Counted from the stretch's first letter, positions 16,331 through 26,340 are shown. The stretch is DNA of 64,000 nt from CAZJRQ01 sp964548535 (GCA_964548535.1 CAZJRQ010000001.1:1-64000), one strand, 5' to 3'. The notes: generated by a model not told the origin, from the sequence alone. Translations and numbers: made by a program.

Positions 16331-18253
16331 ATGAATACTCAAAACAATACTTTAAAAAATACTAATAAGAAATTTCCTAAGAGAAATAATAGAGGTAAAA
16401 ATCAACCTCAAGGAGATGTGCGTTCAAATACTCCTGAAAAATTTTCCAAGGAAACTAAACCTAGAAACTATAATTCGGCAAAAAGATTACCTAATATTAA
16501 CACTAACAAAAAATCTGATGGCTTAAAGAATATAGATAATGTTCAAAATCAGACAAAACAGCAAAATAAGGGCGGCAAGAAAGTACAGCAAAGAAAAACA
16601 CCTGTAAAGATTATTCCATTAGGCGGACTTAATGAGATTGGAAAGAACTTTACTTGTATTGAATGTGCGAATGATTTGTTTGTAATAGATTGCGGACTTG
16701 CTTTTCCTGACAGTGAAATGCTAGGTGTTGATATTGTAATACCTGATTTTACTTATATTGAAAAGAATGTTGATAAGTTACGTGGAGTAGTAATTACTCA
16801 TGGTCATGAGGATCATATTGGCGGATTACCATATTTTCTAAAGAAATTTAACGTGCCTGTATACGGAACTAGACTTACTTTGGGACTTCTTGAAGGAAAA
16901 CTGAAAGAACATGGGCTGTTAGGCTCTGTAAAGCTAAATACCGTTACACCACGTCAGACTGTCAAGCTTGGATGCATGGCAGTGGAATTCATACGTGTAA
17001 ATCATTCAATTCCTGATGCTGTAGGTATGGCTATTCATACACCAGCAGGTATTATTGTGCATACTGGTGACTTTAAGGTTGACTATACACCAATTGAAGG
17101 CGGTATTATTGATCTTGCTAGATTTTCTGAAATTGGAAACAAGGGCGTTTTGGCTTTGATGTCAGATTCTACAAATTCTGAGCGTCCAGGTTTTACTATG
17201 AGTGAAAGTCGAGTTGGTGACGGTTTTGATAAACTGTTTACACAGGCTGACGGAAAGAGAATCATTATTGCTACTTTTGCATCAAACATTCATCGTGTTC
17301 AGCAAATTATAAATCGTGCTGTTGCTACTGGAAGAAAGGTAGCTGTTTCTGGAAGAAGTATGGTTAATGTTATGGGCAAGGGTATTGAGCTTGGATATTT
17401 GAAAGTCCCAGACGGAATTCTTGTTGATATTGATATGGTTTCTAGATATCCGGCTGAAAAAATGTGTATAATCACTACTGGAAGTCAGGGTGAGCCTATG
17501 TCTGCGCTTACAAGAATGGCAATGGGTGAGCACAGAAAGCTTTCTGTTACTCCACAGGATTTTATTATTATTTCTGCTACTCCTATTCCTGGTAATGAGA
17601 AATATGTTACAAAGGTTATAAACGAGCTTATGCGACTTGGATCTAAGGTTGTGTATGATGCTATGTATGATGTTCACGTTTCAGGACATGCTTGTCAAGA
17701 GGAGCAAAAGCTGATACTTTCGCTTGTTAAGCCTAAGTTTTTCATTCCTGTTCATGGTGAGTATAAGCACCTTGTAAAACATAAAGATACTGCAATGTCT
17801 ATTGGTATTCCTGAAAATAATATCATAATTGGAGAGATTGGAAATGTGATTGAAACTGACGGCGTTGATATGCGAGTTACTAGTCAGGTTCATGCTGGCA
17901 GAGTTCTTGTTGACGGACTTGGTGTCGGTGATGTCGGCGCTATTGTTCTGCGTGATAGAAAGCATCTTGCACAGGACGGTTTGATTATTGCTGTTTCTAC
18001 AATTGAAAGGGCAACTGGAACAGTTTTGGCAGGTCCTGATGTTGTTTCACGCGGATTTGTATATGTTCGTGAAAGTGAAGAGTTGATGGATGAGGCAAAG
18101 CAGATTCTTGCAAATACACTTCAAGATTGTCTTGATCATAATATGAGAGAGTGGAATGCAATTAAGGGCAAAATGAAAGATAGTTTATCTGATTATATTT
18201 ATTTGAAAACAAAGAGAAGTCCAATGATTTTACCAATAATCATGGAAATATAA
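16331..18253 (+). CDS. rnj: ribonuclease J
   Basis: 640 residues. A basic, low-complexity N-terminal extension of about 90 residues rich in Asn, Lys and Gln precedes the catalytic core, longer than B. subtilis RNase J1 (555). The beta-lactamase core starts at IIPLGGLNEIGKNF and carries the metal-binding ITHGHEDHIGG motif (about residues 156-166), then beta-CASP motifs (SDSTNSERPG, SGRSM, TGSQGEP, SGHA, PVHGEY). Functions in mRNA decay and 5'-end processing, as exo- and endonuclease. The extension may bind RNA or other degradosome parts. Followed by gdpP, rplI and dnaB in one direction. Confidence 0.95.
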   Translation: MNTQNNTLKNTNKKFPKRNNRGKNQPQGDVRSNTPEKFSKETKPRNYNSAKRLPNINTNKKSDGLKNIDNVQNQTKQQNKGGKKVQQRKTPVKIIPLGGLNEIGKNFTCIECANDLFVIDCGLAFPDSEMLGVDIVIPDFTYIEKNVDKLRGVVITHGHEDHIGGLPYFLKKFNVPVYGTRLTLGLLEGKLKEHGLLGSVKLNTVTPRQTVKLGCMAVEFIRVNHSIPDAVGMAIHTPAGIIVHTGDFKVDYTPIEGGIIDLARFSEIGNKGVLALMSDSTNSERPGFTMSESRVGDGFDKLFTQADGKRIIIATFASNIHRVQQIINRAVATGRKVAVSGRSMVNVMGKGIELGYLKVPDGILVDIDMVSRYPAEKMCIITTGSQGEPMSALTRMAMGEHRKLSVTPQDFIIISATPIPGNEKYVTKVINELMRLGSKVVYDAMYDVHVSGHACQEEQKLILSLVKPKFFIPVHGEYKHLVKHKDTAMSIGIPENNIIIGEIGNVIETDGVDMRVTSQVHAGRVLVDGLGVGDVGAIVLRDRKHLAQDGLIIAVSTIERATGTVLAGPDVVSRGFVYVRESEELMDEAKQILANTLQDCLDHNMREWNAIKGKMKDSLSDYIYLKTKRSPMILPIIMEI

Positions 18254-18328
18254 TCAAGATTTTTATATGGTGTAGAATAAATTGCGAACGGTGTTCCGTA
18301 TTAATGAAAAAAGAGGGAAGGCTTTGAT

Positions 18329-20299
18329 ATGAAAGGAAATAGCGGGTTTGAAATTCTTATTAAGATGACAACAGTTGTTATTATTTTTGCATCTTTTATA
18401 GCGTCATATTCCGTATTTGATACACCTTCAAAACGACATTCCGGAAGTGTCTTGCTTATTGTTAATGTGATTGCAACATTGCTTCTTATTTTGGAATTAG
18501 TATTCTTTAGAAATAGAAATAAGAAGATGATTGCAAGAACTGCTTCCCGAATATCTAAAACTGAGAAAGAATCATTAGTCAATTTTCCTGCACCTGCTAT
18601 CATTGTAGATAAAAGCAATACTATTATTTGGTATAATAAGCTTTTTGGCACTGATGTTTATTTTGAGGATGAAGCATATGGCGTCAAAATTGATGATATT
18701 GTTAATATTGAAGTTGAAAAAATTTATGAGCCTGACGGTGATTTGATATGCTTGAATAAGCGATTTTATGTCGCTAAGGGTGTACATACAGATGTTCGTA
18801 ATGGTTTTTCGATGATTTATTTTAATGATACTACGGATTTTGTAGAGCTTGAGTATGAATATAATCAACAGCAAAAATCTGTAATTATAATATTTATTGA
18901 TAGTTTTGATGATATAATGTCGAACTTGCGTGAGAGTGAAAAAGCACATGCTTTGGTAAAAATCGAGCAGTTGATTGAGGCTTTTATTGAGGGCACAACT
19001 GCTGTTTCTAAGAAAATTAGCAGTGACAAATTCTATATTTTTATGGAAGAACGTCATTTGCTTCCGATTATTGAAAAACGATTCAAGATTTTGGAAGAGG
19101 CTAGGACAATTTCCGTTGGCGAAAGACAAAATGTCACGTTGTCAATTGGAGTTGGACATGATGCTGAAAATTTAGCCGAAAGTGAAAATTTTGCAAAACA
19201 AGCTCTTGAAATGTGTCTTGGCAGAGGTGGAGATCAGGCTGCTGTAAAAACGGAAAGTGGTTATGAATTTTTCGGTGGAGTTTCAAATGGTGTAGAAAAA
19301 CATACAAAGGTCAAAACTCGTATGGTTGCTAAAGCTTTGCTTGAACTTATTGAAAGTCATGATAAGGTTTTTGTAATGGGGCATAGATTTGGGGATTTAG
19401 ATAGTATTGGTTCAGCTATAGGAATGGGTTCGGCTTGTAAAAAAATTGGCAAGGAAGCTTATGTTGTAGTAGATGAAGAGCAATGCCTTGCTAAAAACTT
19501 GATTAATTATATTAATGATTATGATATAAACAGCTACTTTATTTCTGAGGAAGATGCGCTAAATAAGCTTGATCATAACACATTGGTGATTGTTGTTGAC
19601 ACTCATAATCCCGACTTGGTTGAGTCAAAAAATTTGCTTACAAGGGCAGAGCAGATTGTTGTTATTGATCATCATAGATTGATGGTAAAATCAATTGAAA
19701 ACTGCGTTCTGTTTTACCATGAACCAATGGCTTCATCGACATCTGAAATGGTCGCTGAGCTTATTGAGTATTTTGGAAATCAAGCTAGCATTTCAGGACC
19801 AGTGTCTGATGCTTTACTTGCTGGTATTACACTTGATACTAAGAATTTCGTGATGAAAACTGGAGTGAGAACATTTGAAGCGGCAGCATTTTTAAGAAAA
19901 ATGGGTGCTGACACTGTGAATGTTAAAAAGCTTTTTTCAAGTACAATTGAAACTTATCAGCAAAAATCTCACTTGATTAATTCTGCAATTATTTATAGAA
20001 AATGTGCGATAGCATCTACTGAGGAAACTTTTGATAATATTAGAATTGCTTCCTCACAAGCTGCCGACGAAATGCTTGGAATTGTTGGCGTAAACGCTTC
20101 TTTTGTAATGTATGAGGATAATGGTGTTGTGAATATTTCTGCAAGAAGTATGGGCGCTTTTAACGTTCAAATTGTAATGGAAGCCTTAGGCGGCGGTGGT
20201 CATTTAACAATGGCAGCAACACAGATTGAAACTACAATTGAGAACGCTAAGCAAGAGTTATATCATGCTATTGATGAATATATAAGAAATAATACATAG
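18329..20299 (+). CDS. gdpP: cyclic-di-AMP phosphodiesterase GdpP
   Basis: 656 residues, standard for the family. Two N-terminal membrane segments (about 8-26 and 40-58), a PAS-like region (about 85-155), a degenerate GGDEF domain (about 170-305) and the DHH/DHHA1 phosphodiesterase: GHRFGDLDSIGSAIG, VDTHNP, VIDHHRL, and GGGGHLTMAATQ near the C-terminus. Hydrolyses c-di-AMP and thereby affects potassium and cell-wall homeostasis. Sits immediately before rplI as in many Firmicutes. ATG 18329 follows GAGGGAAGG. Confidence 0.95.
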   Translation: MKGNSGFEILIKMTTVVIIFASFIASYSVFDTPSKRHSGSVLLIVNVIATLLLILELVFFRNRNKKMIARTASRISKTEKESLVNFPAPAIIVDKSNTIIWYNKLFGTDVYFEDEAYGVKIDDIVNIEVEKIYEPDGDLICLNKRFYVAKGVHTDVRNGFSMIYFNDTTDFVELEYEYNQQQKSVIIIFIDSFDDIMSNLRESEKAHALVKIEQLIEAFIEGTTAVSKKISSDKFYIFMEERHLLPIIEKRFKILEEARTISVGERQNVTLSIGVGHDAENLAESENFAKQALEMCLGRGGDQAAVKTESGYEFFGGVSNGVEKHTKVKTRMVAKALLELIESHDKVFVMGHRFGDLDSIGSAIGMGSACKKIGKEAYVVVDEEQCLAKNLINYINDYDINSYFISEEDALNKLDHNTLVIVVDTHNPDLVESKNLLTRAEQIVVIDHHRLMVKSIENCVLFYHEPMASSTSEMVAELIEYFGNQASISGPVSDALLAGITLDTKNFVMKTGVRTFEAAAFLRKMGADTVNVKKLFSSTIETYQQKSHLINSAIIYRKCAIASTEETFDNIRIASSQAADEMLGIVGVNASFVMYEDNGVVNISARSMGAFNVQIVMEALGGGGHLTMAATQIETTIENAKQELYHAIDEYIRNNT

Positions 20300-20315
20300 A
20301 GAGGAATTTTTTAAT

Positions 20316-20762
20316 ATGAAAGTAATTTTGATAAAAGACGTTAAAGGAACTGGTAAAAAAGGGGATAGTGTAAATGTTGCTGACGGATATGGTCGAAACT
20401 ATCTTGTCGCAAGAGGTTTTGCTGTTGAGGCAAATGCGCAGAATTTGAATGACCTTGCTGGAAAAAAGGCATCAGAACAGCATAAGCTTGACGTTGAAAA
20501 AGCTGATAATGAGAAGATTGCCTCAATTCTTGAGGGTAAGGAAGTTGTAATTAAGGCTAAGGCAGGTCAGGGCGGCAAATTGTTTGGTGCTATTACTGGT
20601 TCTGTTGTCGCTGATGCAATAAAAGAGCAGTATTCACAGAAAGTTGATAAAAAGAAAATTTCACTTAGCGCAGACATTAAGAGCTTTGGCGATTTTTCGG
20701 CTACTGTTAAGATGACACATGGTGTTTCGTGTAATGTGAAAATTAAAGTAGTTGAAGAGTAA
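20316..20762 (+). CDS. rplI: 50S ribosomal protein L9
   Basis: 148 residues, full length. The N-terminal RNA-binding motif MKVILIKDVKGTGKKGDSVNVADGY and the NYLVARGFA signature are intact; a central helix and a C-terminal domain follow. Located 16 bp after gdpP with AGAGAGGAA as ribosome binding site, and upstream of dnaB as in many bacteria. No terminator is seen behind it, so dnaB may be partly co-transcribed. Confidence 0.98.
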   Translation: MKVILIKDVKGTGKKGDSVNVADGYGRNYLVARGFAVEANAQNLNDLAGKKASEQHKLDVEKADNEKIASILEGKEVVIKAKAGQGGKLFGAITGSVVADAIKEQYSQKVDKKKISLSADIKSFGDFSATVKMTHGVSCNVKIKVVEE

Positions 20763-20876
20763 ACTGCGAAAAACCATCTTAATATGGCATTTATAACATA
20801 TTGAATTGTGTTGTTTTAAAATGTTAAATTTATTGACGAAATTAAACTTATAAATTAAGTTATATAAAAACAAATA

Positions 20877-20940
20877 GGAAAGGTGGGACTCGCCAAATCT
20901 GGATTTTTAGTTTTGTACAAAGTTGAGATTAGGCATAAAA
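20877..20940 (+). promoter_or_regulatory. SD-hairpin-AUG element of dnaB (copy B)
   Basis: GGAAAGGTGGG (20877-20887), 4 nt (ACTC), stem GCCAAATCT (20892-20900) / AGATTAGGC (20926-20934; one A-A mismatch) with a 25-nt loop, 6 nt (ATAAAA), then ATG 20941. The loop again holds TTAG, a TTTT-GTAC-AAAG inner stem and TTG. Nothing else near the ATG resembles a ribosome binding site. Flank lengths are identical to the rlmD copy although the stems differ in sequence. Confidence 0.75.
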
Positions 20941-22302
20941 ATGGCATATGAAAATTCAAACAAATTAAAAGCGAGTGACATTCTTGGAAAAGAACTGCCT
21001 TATTCTTTAGAGGCAGAGCAGGCAGTTATTGGTGGAATTTTACTAGATCCTTCAGTTTTGCCGGAAGTTATTGAGATTTTAAAAGCTGATTATTTTTACA
21101 GAGAACAGCATAAACAGCTGTTTTCAATACTTATGCGAATGTTTACAACATCGCAAACTGAGGATATTATTACTGTAATTGATGAATCTGTTACAATGGG
21201 CGTTTTTGAGACATCAACTATGGCTAAAACTTATTTGGTTCAAATAATGGAAGGCGTGCCTTCTACTGCAAATATTGCCAGCTACTGCAAAATAATTGAA
21301 GAAAAGTATCATGTTAGGGCACTTGTTAATGTTGCAAATGACATTATTGAAACTGCAAATGAGGGTTCGATTGACTCAAAAACTATGCTTGACAGTGCGG
21401 AGCAGAGGATATTTGACATTCGTCAAGGTAATGAGGTTCAAGGACTTACTAGAATTGACAGTGTCATTATTGATGCTTATTCACATTTGCAGGAAATTAG
21501 CGGTCCTGATGCTGATAAACATCTTGGTGCAAAAACTGGTTTTGCTCAACTTGATGCTATTACTACTGGTCTGAATAATTCTGATTTAATTATACTTGCT
21601 GCTAGACCTGCTATGGGTAAATCAGCTTTTGCTTTGAATATTGCAACTAACACTTGCAAACGTACTATGAAAGATGTTGTTATATTCTCACTCGAAATGG
21701 GTAAGGAACAGCTTGTAACTCGTATGCTTGCATCTGAATCTTTGGTAAATAATACTTGTCTGCGTTCTGGAAAGATTGACCCTGATGACTGGATTAAACT
21801 TGCTCAAGGTACGGAATCACTGTCAAGACTACCTATTTATTTGGATGATGGTGGTGGAATTAATGTTCCGCAGATGAAAGCAAAACTTAGAAGACTTAAA
21901 AATCTGGGGCTTGTTGTAATCGACTATTTGCAGCTGATGTCATCGCCAAATAAGCATACGAGTCGTGTTAACGAAGTTTCTGAGATTACGCGACAATTAA
22001 AGCTTATGGCTAAGGAACTTAATGTTCCTGTAATAGCCTTGTCACAGCTTTCAAGAAGTTCTGAAAAGCGTGATGATAAAAGACCTATGCTTTCTGATTT
22101 GCGTGAATCAGGTTCTATTGAGCAGGATGCTGATATTATAATGTTTTTATATCGTGATGCTTATTATGATAAAGAAAATACTGATCAAAATCTAGCTGAA
22201 TGTATAGTTGCAAAAAACCGTCACGGAACAACTGATACTGTAAAGCTTGCTTGGATTGGTGAATATACGTTGTTTAGAAGTCCTGATTTTGGAAGTGAGT
22301 AG
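20941..22302 (+). CDS. dnaB: replicative DNA helicase DnaB
   Basis: 453 residues from ATG 20941 (MAYENSNKLK); an in-frame TTG at 20923 lies in the hairpin's 3' region and has no ribosome binding site. N-terminal domain PYSLEAEQAVIGGILLDP (about 18-35), linker, then RecA core with Walker A ARPAMGKSAFALN, FSLEMGKEQLVTRM, Walker B VVIDYLQLM, SRSSEKRDDKRPMLSDLRESGSIEQDAD. Unwinds DNA at the fork. Its 5' leader carries the SD-hairpin-AUG element, an unusual control point for a replisome core gene. Confidence 0.97.
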   Translation: MAYENSNKLKASDILGKELPYSLEAEQAVIGGILLDPSVLPEVIEILKADYFYREQHKQLFSILMRMFTTSQTEDIITVIDESVTMGVFETSTMAKTYLVQIMEGVPSTANIASYCKIIEEKYHVRALVNVANDIIETANEGSIDSKTMLDSAEQRIFDIRQGNEVQGLTRIDSVIIDAYSHLQEISGPDADKHLGAKTGFAQLDAITTGLNNSDLIILAARPAMGKSAFALNIATNTCKRTMKDVVIFSLEMGKEQLVTRMLASESLVNNTCLRSGKIDPDDWIKLAQGTESLSRLPIYLDDGGGINVPQMKAKLRRLKNLGLVVIDYLQLMSSPNKHTSRVNEVSEITRQLKLMAKELNVPVIALSQLSRSSEKRDDKRPMLSDLRESGSIEQDADIIMFLYRDAYYDKENTDQNLAECIVAKNRHGTTDTVKLAWIGEYTLFRSPDFGSE

Positions 22303-22306
22303 TCTG

Positions 22307-23623
22307 ATGCTAGATAAAGTGAAAAAAGCCATTTCTAACTATAATATGATTTCAATGGGTGAAACTGTTTTGTGCTGTCTTTCCGGCGGTGCTGATAGTG
22401 TAGCCCTACTTTTGTGTTTGCATAATTTAGGGTACAATGTTAAAGCTTGTCATGTGAATCACCAGCTTAGAGGTGATGAAAGTTTGCGTGATGAGAAATT
22501 TTGTATTGATTTGTGTAACAAAATGAGTATAGACATTGATGTTCGTCGTATAGATGTAAAAAAATATTGCAGTGACAATGCCGTTTCAATTGAAGAGGGT
22601 GCGAGAAATTTGCGGTATGAGATTTTTTCTAGCTGTGGCTGTGATAAAATTGCAACTGCACATACACTTTCTGATGCTCTTGAAACTTCATTATTCAATA
22701 TTGCAAGAGGAACAGGATTAAAAGGACTGTGCGGAATTCCGCCTGTCAGAGATCAAATAATCCGACCTATTATTTATTGTACTAGACGGCAAGTTGAAGA
22801 CTTTCTAGAGGAAAATAATCAAGGATATGTAATTGATTCTTCAAATCTAACCGATGATTATTCTCGAAATAAAATTAGAAATAAGGTCGTTCCAGTACTA
22901 GCGGAGATTAATTCATCTGTGGAAAACAACTTTGGAAGAACTCTTAATAGTTTGAGAACTGATTTAAGTTTTATTTCTGATTTTACAGATAAAATTTTGA
23001 AATCAGCTAGACTTGGTGAGGGAATATATAGCTGTGAAATTATTTCTGCTCAGGATTATGCGATAAAGAGTCGGGTTGTTATAAAAATTTTAGGCGATAG
23101 CAGTGTGGATTATTCTATGGATAGAGTTGATGAAATACTTGAGATTATCGAGAATGGCGGAAAGATTAATGTTTCTAAAGATAAGTATGCAATTTGCAGT
23201 CAAGGTATTTTCAGAATTTGTGAATTTAAAAATGATTTAAATAAGAATATTGTCATTAAAATTGAAATTAATGAAATTTACATTATTTTCAAAAAAAAAG
23301 TGTCATTTTCAGTTTATAAAAAAACAGATGAATTTGTGAATGTTAACAAAAAGCTAACAAAAACATTTGTTGATTATGATAAAATAAGAGGTGAAATTTT
23401 GTTGCGAAATAGACAAAATGGTGATTTAATCAAATTTGCTGATAAAAATCACACAACTAAGATTAAGAAGCTGTTTAATGAGAAAGTTTTAGTTGAAAAT
23501 CGCGATGAAATTTTCATGCTTGCTGATGATGACGGTTTGATTTTTGTAGAGGGTTTTGGAGTCGCCGATAGAGTTAAGGTGGATGTTTCTACAAAAAACA
23601 TCCTAGTTTGTACAATATCATAA
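22307..23623 (+). CDS. tilS: tRNA(Ile)-lysidine synthase
   Basis: 438 residues from ATG 22307, 7 nt after GGAAGTGAG at the end of dnaB; a further upstream start would overlap dnaB. PP-loop motif CLSGGADSVALLL (residues 24-36) and the HxxxxDxxET-like HTLSDALETSLFNIARGTGLKGLCGI segment identify TilS, which makes lysidine at position 34 of the CAU-anticodon tRNA-Ile. The C-terminal TilS domain (LRNRQNGDLI, KKLFNEK, WV-type end) is present. Gene order tilS-hpt-ftsH is conserved in Firmicutes. Confidence 0.95.
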   Translation: MLDKVKKAISNYNMISMGETVLCCLSGGADSVALLLCLHNLGYNVKACHVNHQLRGDESLRDEKFCIDLCNKMSIDIDVRRIDVKKYCSDNAVSIEEGARNLRYEIFSSCGCDKIATAHTLSDALETSLFNIARGTGLKGLCGIPPVRDQIIRPIIYCTRRQVEDFLEENNQGYVIDSSNLTDDYSRNKIRNKVVPVLAEINSSVENNFGRTLNSLRTDLSFISDFTDKILKSARLGEGIYSCEIISAQDYAIKSRVVIKILGDSSVDYSMDRVDEILEIIENGGKINVSKDKYAICSQGIFRICEFKNDLNKNIVIKIEINEIYIIFKKKVSFSVYKKTDEFVNVNKKLTKTFVDYDKIRGEILLRNRQNGDLIKFADKNHTTKIKKLFNEKVLVENRDEIFMLADDDGLIFVEGFGVADRVKVDVSTKNILVCTIS

Positions 23624-23639
23624 AACTGTCACATATACG

Positions 23640-23648
23640 TGTTATAAT
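23640..23648 (+). promoter_or_regulatory. possible hpt promoter (extended -10)
   Basis: TGTTATAAT, an extended -10 box, 40 bp before hpt. No good -35 is seen, and it could simply be internal to the operon. Confidence 0.4.
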
Positions 23649-23687
23649 AACACTGTTTCTGTGAAAGCTAAAAGGGGAATGTAAAGA

Positions 23688-24203
23688 ATGAGTAATTTGA
23701 AAGTTATGATAACACCTGAACAAATTGATGAAAGGGTGTTGCAACTTGGTGAGCAACTAACTAGTGATTATCAAGGTGAGGATATATTGTACTTGACAAT
23801 CCTTAATGGCTCTTTTATTTTTTCTGCTGATTTAATTAGGTGCATTCAAAATGATGATATTGAAGTTAGATTTTTGCGTGCGAAGAGCTATGTGGGAACA
23901 CAAAGCACAGGTGATGTAAAATCAATACCGATAGAATCAATTGATTTTGCTGGTAAAAATGTACTGATTGTTGAGGATATTGTCGACACGGGACGTACAT
24001 TAAGTGTGCTTAAGCAACAGATTCTTAGAGAAAATCCAAAAAGTTTGAAAATTGTTACATTTCTAGATAAGCCAGCTCGCAGAGTTGTTGAGTTAAAGCC
24101 TGATTATATTGGCTTTGAAATACCTGATAAATTTGCGGTTGGATATGGGCTTGACTCGGATGAGAAATATCGTCAGCTTCCTTATGTGGGTGAATTGGTT
24201 TAA
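23688..24203 (+). CDS. hpt: hypoxanthine phosphoribosyltransferase
   Basis: 171 residues. The PRPP-binding motif VLIVEDIVDTGRTL (about residues 91-104) and the type I PRTase flexible-loop region are typical; IVTFLDKPARRVV and GFEIPDKFAVGYGLD match HPRT C-terminal signatures. Salvages hypoxanthine/guanine using PRPP. ATG 23688 follows AAAAGGGGA. Sits between tilS and ftsH as in B. subtilis. Confidence 0.95.
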   Translation: MSNLKVMITPEQIDERVLQLGEQLTSDYQGEDILYLTILNGSFIFSADLIRCIQNDDIEVRFLRAKSYVGTQSTGDVKSIPIESIDFAGKNVLIVEDIVDTGRTLSVLKQQILRENPKSLKIVTFLDKPARRVVELKPDYIGFEIPDKFAVGYGLDSDEKYRQLPYVGELV

Positions 24204-24242
24204 AACCATAGCTGATAAAATAGAACAAAAGGTTGTGATTAA

Positions 24243-26228
24243 TTGAAAAAAAATAGTACAGGAAAATCTCTGTTTATTTACGTGTTGGTGACAGTGGCCT
24301 TTGTTGCTGGTCTCGCGTATGTACTTACATCAATGAGCCAAAACAAATCCGATTTGGATTATTCGACAGTAATGCGGCATTTTGATAATCTAGAGGTTTC
24401 AAAATTTGAATTTGATTTGGGCAGCAGAAAATTGAAATTCCAGCTAAGAGATTCAGATGAACAACAGAATTATACTGTTCCTAATGCTAGCATATTTGTA
24501 TCTGAAGTTTTAGGCGGCGAGGATGCCGAAAATTATCGTAAGAAATATAATGAAAAATATCCTGATGAACCAGTGTCTTATGATTTGATTCCTATTTCTG
24601 ACAATAGTTTTTGGTATAATTTGATACCAACATTGTTAATGCTTGGTGTTATGATATTCTTCTTTGTGTTTATGATGAAGAGTGCTGGCGGCGGAAAAAT
24701 GGCTTCTTTTGGAAAGTCAAATGCAAAGCAGGTTCCGAGCAGCAAGAAGGCAACCTTTGATGATGTTGCTGGTGCAGACGAAGAGAAGGAAGAGCTTAGA
24801 GAAATTGTTGACTTCCTTAGAGATAGCAAGAAGTATAACGAAATCGGTGCGAGAATTCCTAAAGGAGTATTGCTTTTGGGACCTCCAGGAACAGGTAAAA
24901 CATTGCTTGCAAGAGCAGTTGCTGGTGAGGCAAAGGTACCATTTTTCTCAATTTCAGGTTCTGACTTTGTAGAAATGTTTGTTGGTGTTGGTGCATCTCG
25001 TGTGCGTGATTTGTTTGAACAAGCTAAGAAGAGTGCTCCTGCAATCATTTTTATTGATGAGATTGATGCTGTAGGACGTCAGCGTGGTGCGGGTCTTGGT
25101 GGTGGTCACGATGAGCGTGAGCAGACATTGAACCAGTTGCTTGTTGAAATGGACGGTTTTGAAGGTAATGAATCAGTAATCGTTATGGCTGCAACTAATA
25201 GGCGTGATATTCTTGACCCAGCACTTTTGCGTCCTGGTCGTTTTGACAGACAGATTTTAGTCGGACTTCCTGATGTTAAGGGTCGTGAGGAGATTCTAAA
25301 GGTTCATACTAAGAATAAACCTCTTGCTCCTGATGTTGAGCTTGACACAATTGCAAAATCAACAGTTGGATTTACTGGAGCTGATCTTGAAAACCTTGTT
25401 AATGAGGCATCACTTTTGGCTGCTAGAAAAAATCGTAAAGCTATTACAAGAGAGGACTTGGAAGAGGCTTCTATTAAGGTAATTGCTGGTCCTGAGAAGA
25501 AATCTCGTGTTGTTACTGAGGCTGAAAAGAAATTAACGGCTTATCATGAAGGCGGTCACGCAATATGTACTTATTATTGCAATACTCAGGATAAGGTTCA
25601 CCAGGTATCAATTATTCCTCGTGGTCAAGCAGGCGGTTACACAATGAGCTTGCCTGAAAAGGATAAATCTTACGTGAGCAAGAATGAAATGGCTGATAGC
25701 ATAATTGTTCTTCTTGGCGGTCGTGTTGCTGAAAAGCTTATTTTAGATGACATTTCAACTGGTGCATCTAACGACCTTGAAAGGGCGACTGGAACTGCTA
25801 GAAACATGGTTACTCGATATGGCTTTAGTGATAATCTCGGTCCTGTAGTTTATGGCAGAGGAGAGCATGAGGTGTTCTTAGGCAGAGATTACGGAAACAC
25901 TCCTAGCTACTCTGAGAATGTTGCTGCTGAGATTGATAATGAGATTAGAAGTATTGTCGAAGATGCTTTTGGCAAAGCTGAAAATCTTCTTAACGAGCAT
26001 ATGGATAAACTTCATATAATTGCTAAGTATTTGATGAAGTTCGAAAAGATTGATGGTAAAGACTTTGAAAAGCTAATGACTGGTGAGTTGGATATTTCTG
26101 TGTTGGATGAGCCAGAGAATAGCGAAAAAGAAATTGCTAATCAAACAACTGATTTTGATTTTGAAACTCCTACAGTTGACGATACTTATTCTAATGAAAA
26201 TAGCAACGAAACTGGTAGTGAAGAATAA
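24243..26228 (+). CDS. ftsH: ATP-dependent zinc metalloprotease FtsH
   Basis: 661 residues; start TTG 24243 after AAAAGGTTGTGA. Two membrane segments (about 8-27 and 122-142) frame an extracytoplasmic domain; AAA+ core with Walker A GPPGTGKTLLARA, Walker B IIFIDEIDAVG, SRH motif TNRRDILDPALLRPGRFDR; zinc site HEGGHA and the downstream metal-binding aspartate region LERATGTARNMVTRYG. Degrades membrane and regulatory proteins. The final about 45 residues are acidic and low in complexity. Ends in a strong terminator. Confidence 0.98.
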   Translation: MKKNSTGKSLFIYVLVTVAFVAGLAYVLTSMSQNKSDLDYSTVMRHFDNLEVSKFEFDLGSRKLKFQLRDSDEQQNYTVPNASIFVSEVLGGEDAENYRKKYNEKYPDEPVSYDLIPISDNSFWYNLIPTLLMLGVMIFFFVFMMKSAGGGKMASFGKSNAKQVPSSKKATFDDVAGADEEKEELREIVDFLRDSKKYNEIGARIPKGVLLLGPPGTGKTLLARAVAGEAKVPFFSISGSDFVEMFVGVGASRVRDLFEQAKKSAPAIIFIDEIDAVGRQRGAGLGGGHDEREQTLNQLLVEMDGFEGNESVIVMAATNRRDILDPALLRPGRFDRQILVGLPDVKGREEILKVHTKNKPLAPDVELDTIAKSTVGFTGADLENLVNEASLLAARKNRKAITREDLEEASIKVIAGPEKKSRVVTEAEKKLTAYHEGGHAICTYYCNTQDKVHQVSIIPRGQAGGYTMSLPEKDKSYVSKNEMADSIIVLLGGRVAEKLILDDISTGASNDLERATGTARNMVTRYGFSDNLGPVVYGRGEHEVFLGRDYGNTPSYSENVAAEIDNEIRSIVEDAFGKAENLLNEHMDKLHIIAKYLMKFEKIDGKDFEKLMTGELDISVLDEPENSEKEIANQTTDFDFETPTVDDTYSNENSNETGSEE

Positions 26229-26238
26229 ACAAATTATA

Positions 26239-26270
26239 AATCCGCTTAGTTTTTCTAGGCGGATTTTTTG
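26239..26270 (+). terminator. ftsH terminator
   Basis: AAATCCGCTTAG, TTTTT loop, CTAGGCGGATTT then TTT; 12-bp stem with one G-U pair. Confidence 0.9.
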
Positions 26271-26272
26271 CT

Positions 26273-26301
26273 TGACTTTTGTGTACACAATGGTATATAA
26301 T
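26273..26301 (+). promoter_or_regulatory. ymdB promoter
   Basis: TTGACT, 17 bp, TATAAT, immediately after the ftsH terminator. Confidence 0.8.
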
Positions 26302-26340
26302 AAAAAGAATCAGCATATTATTTTTATAAAGGGGATTAAC

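Noticed and set aside
20763..20876. Terminator or strong promoter between rplI and dnaB
   Set aside because: Only AT-rich sequence with a TTGACG lacking a convincing -10 at 17 bp; neither can be supported.
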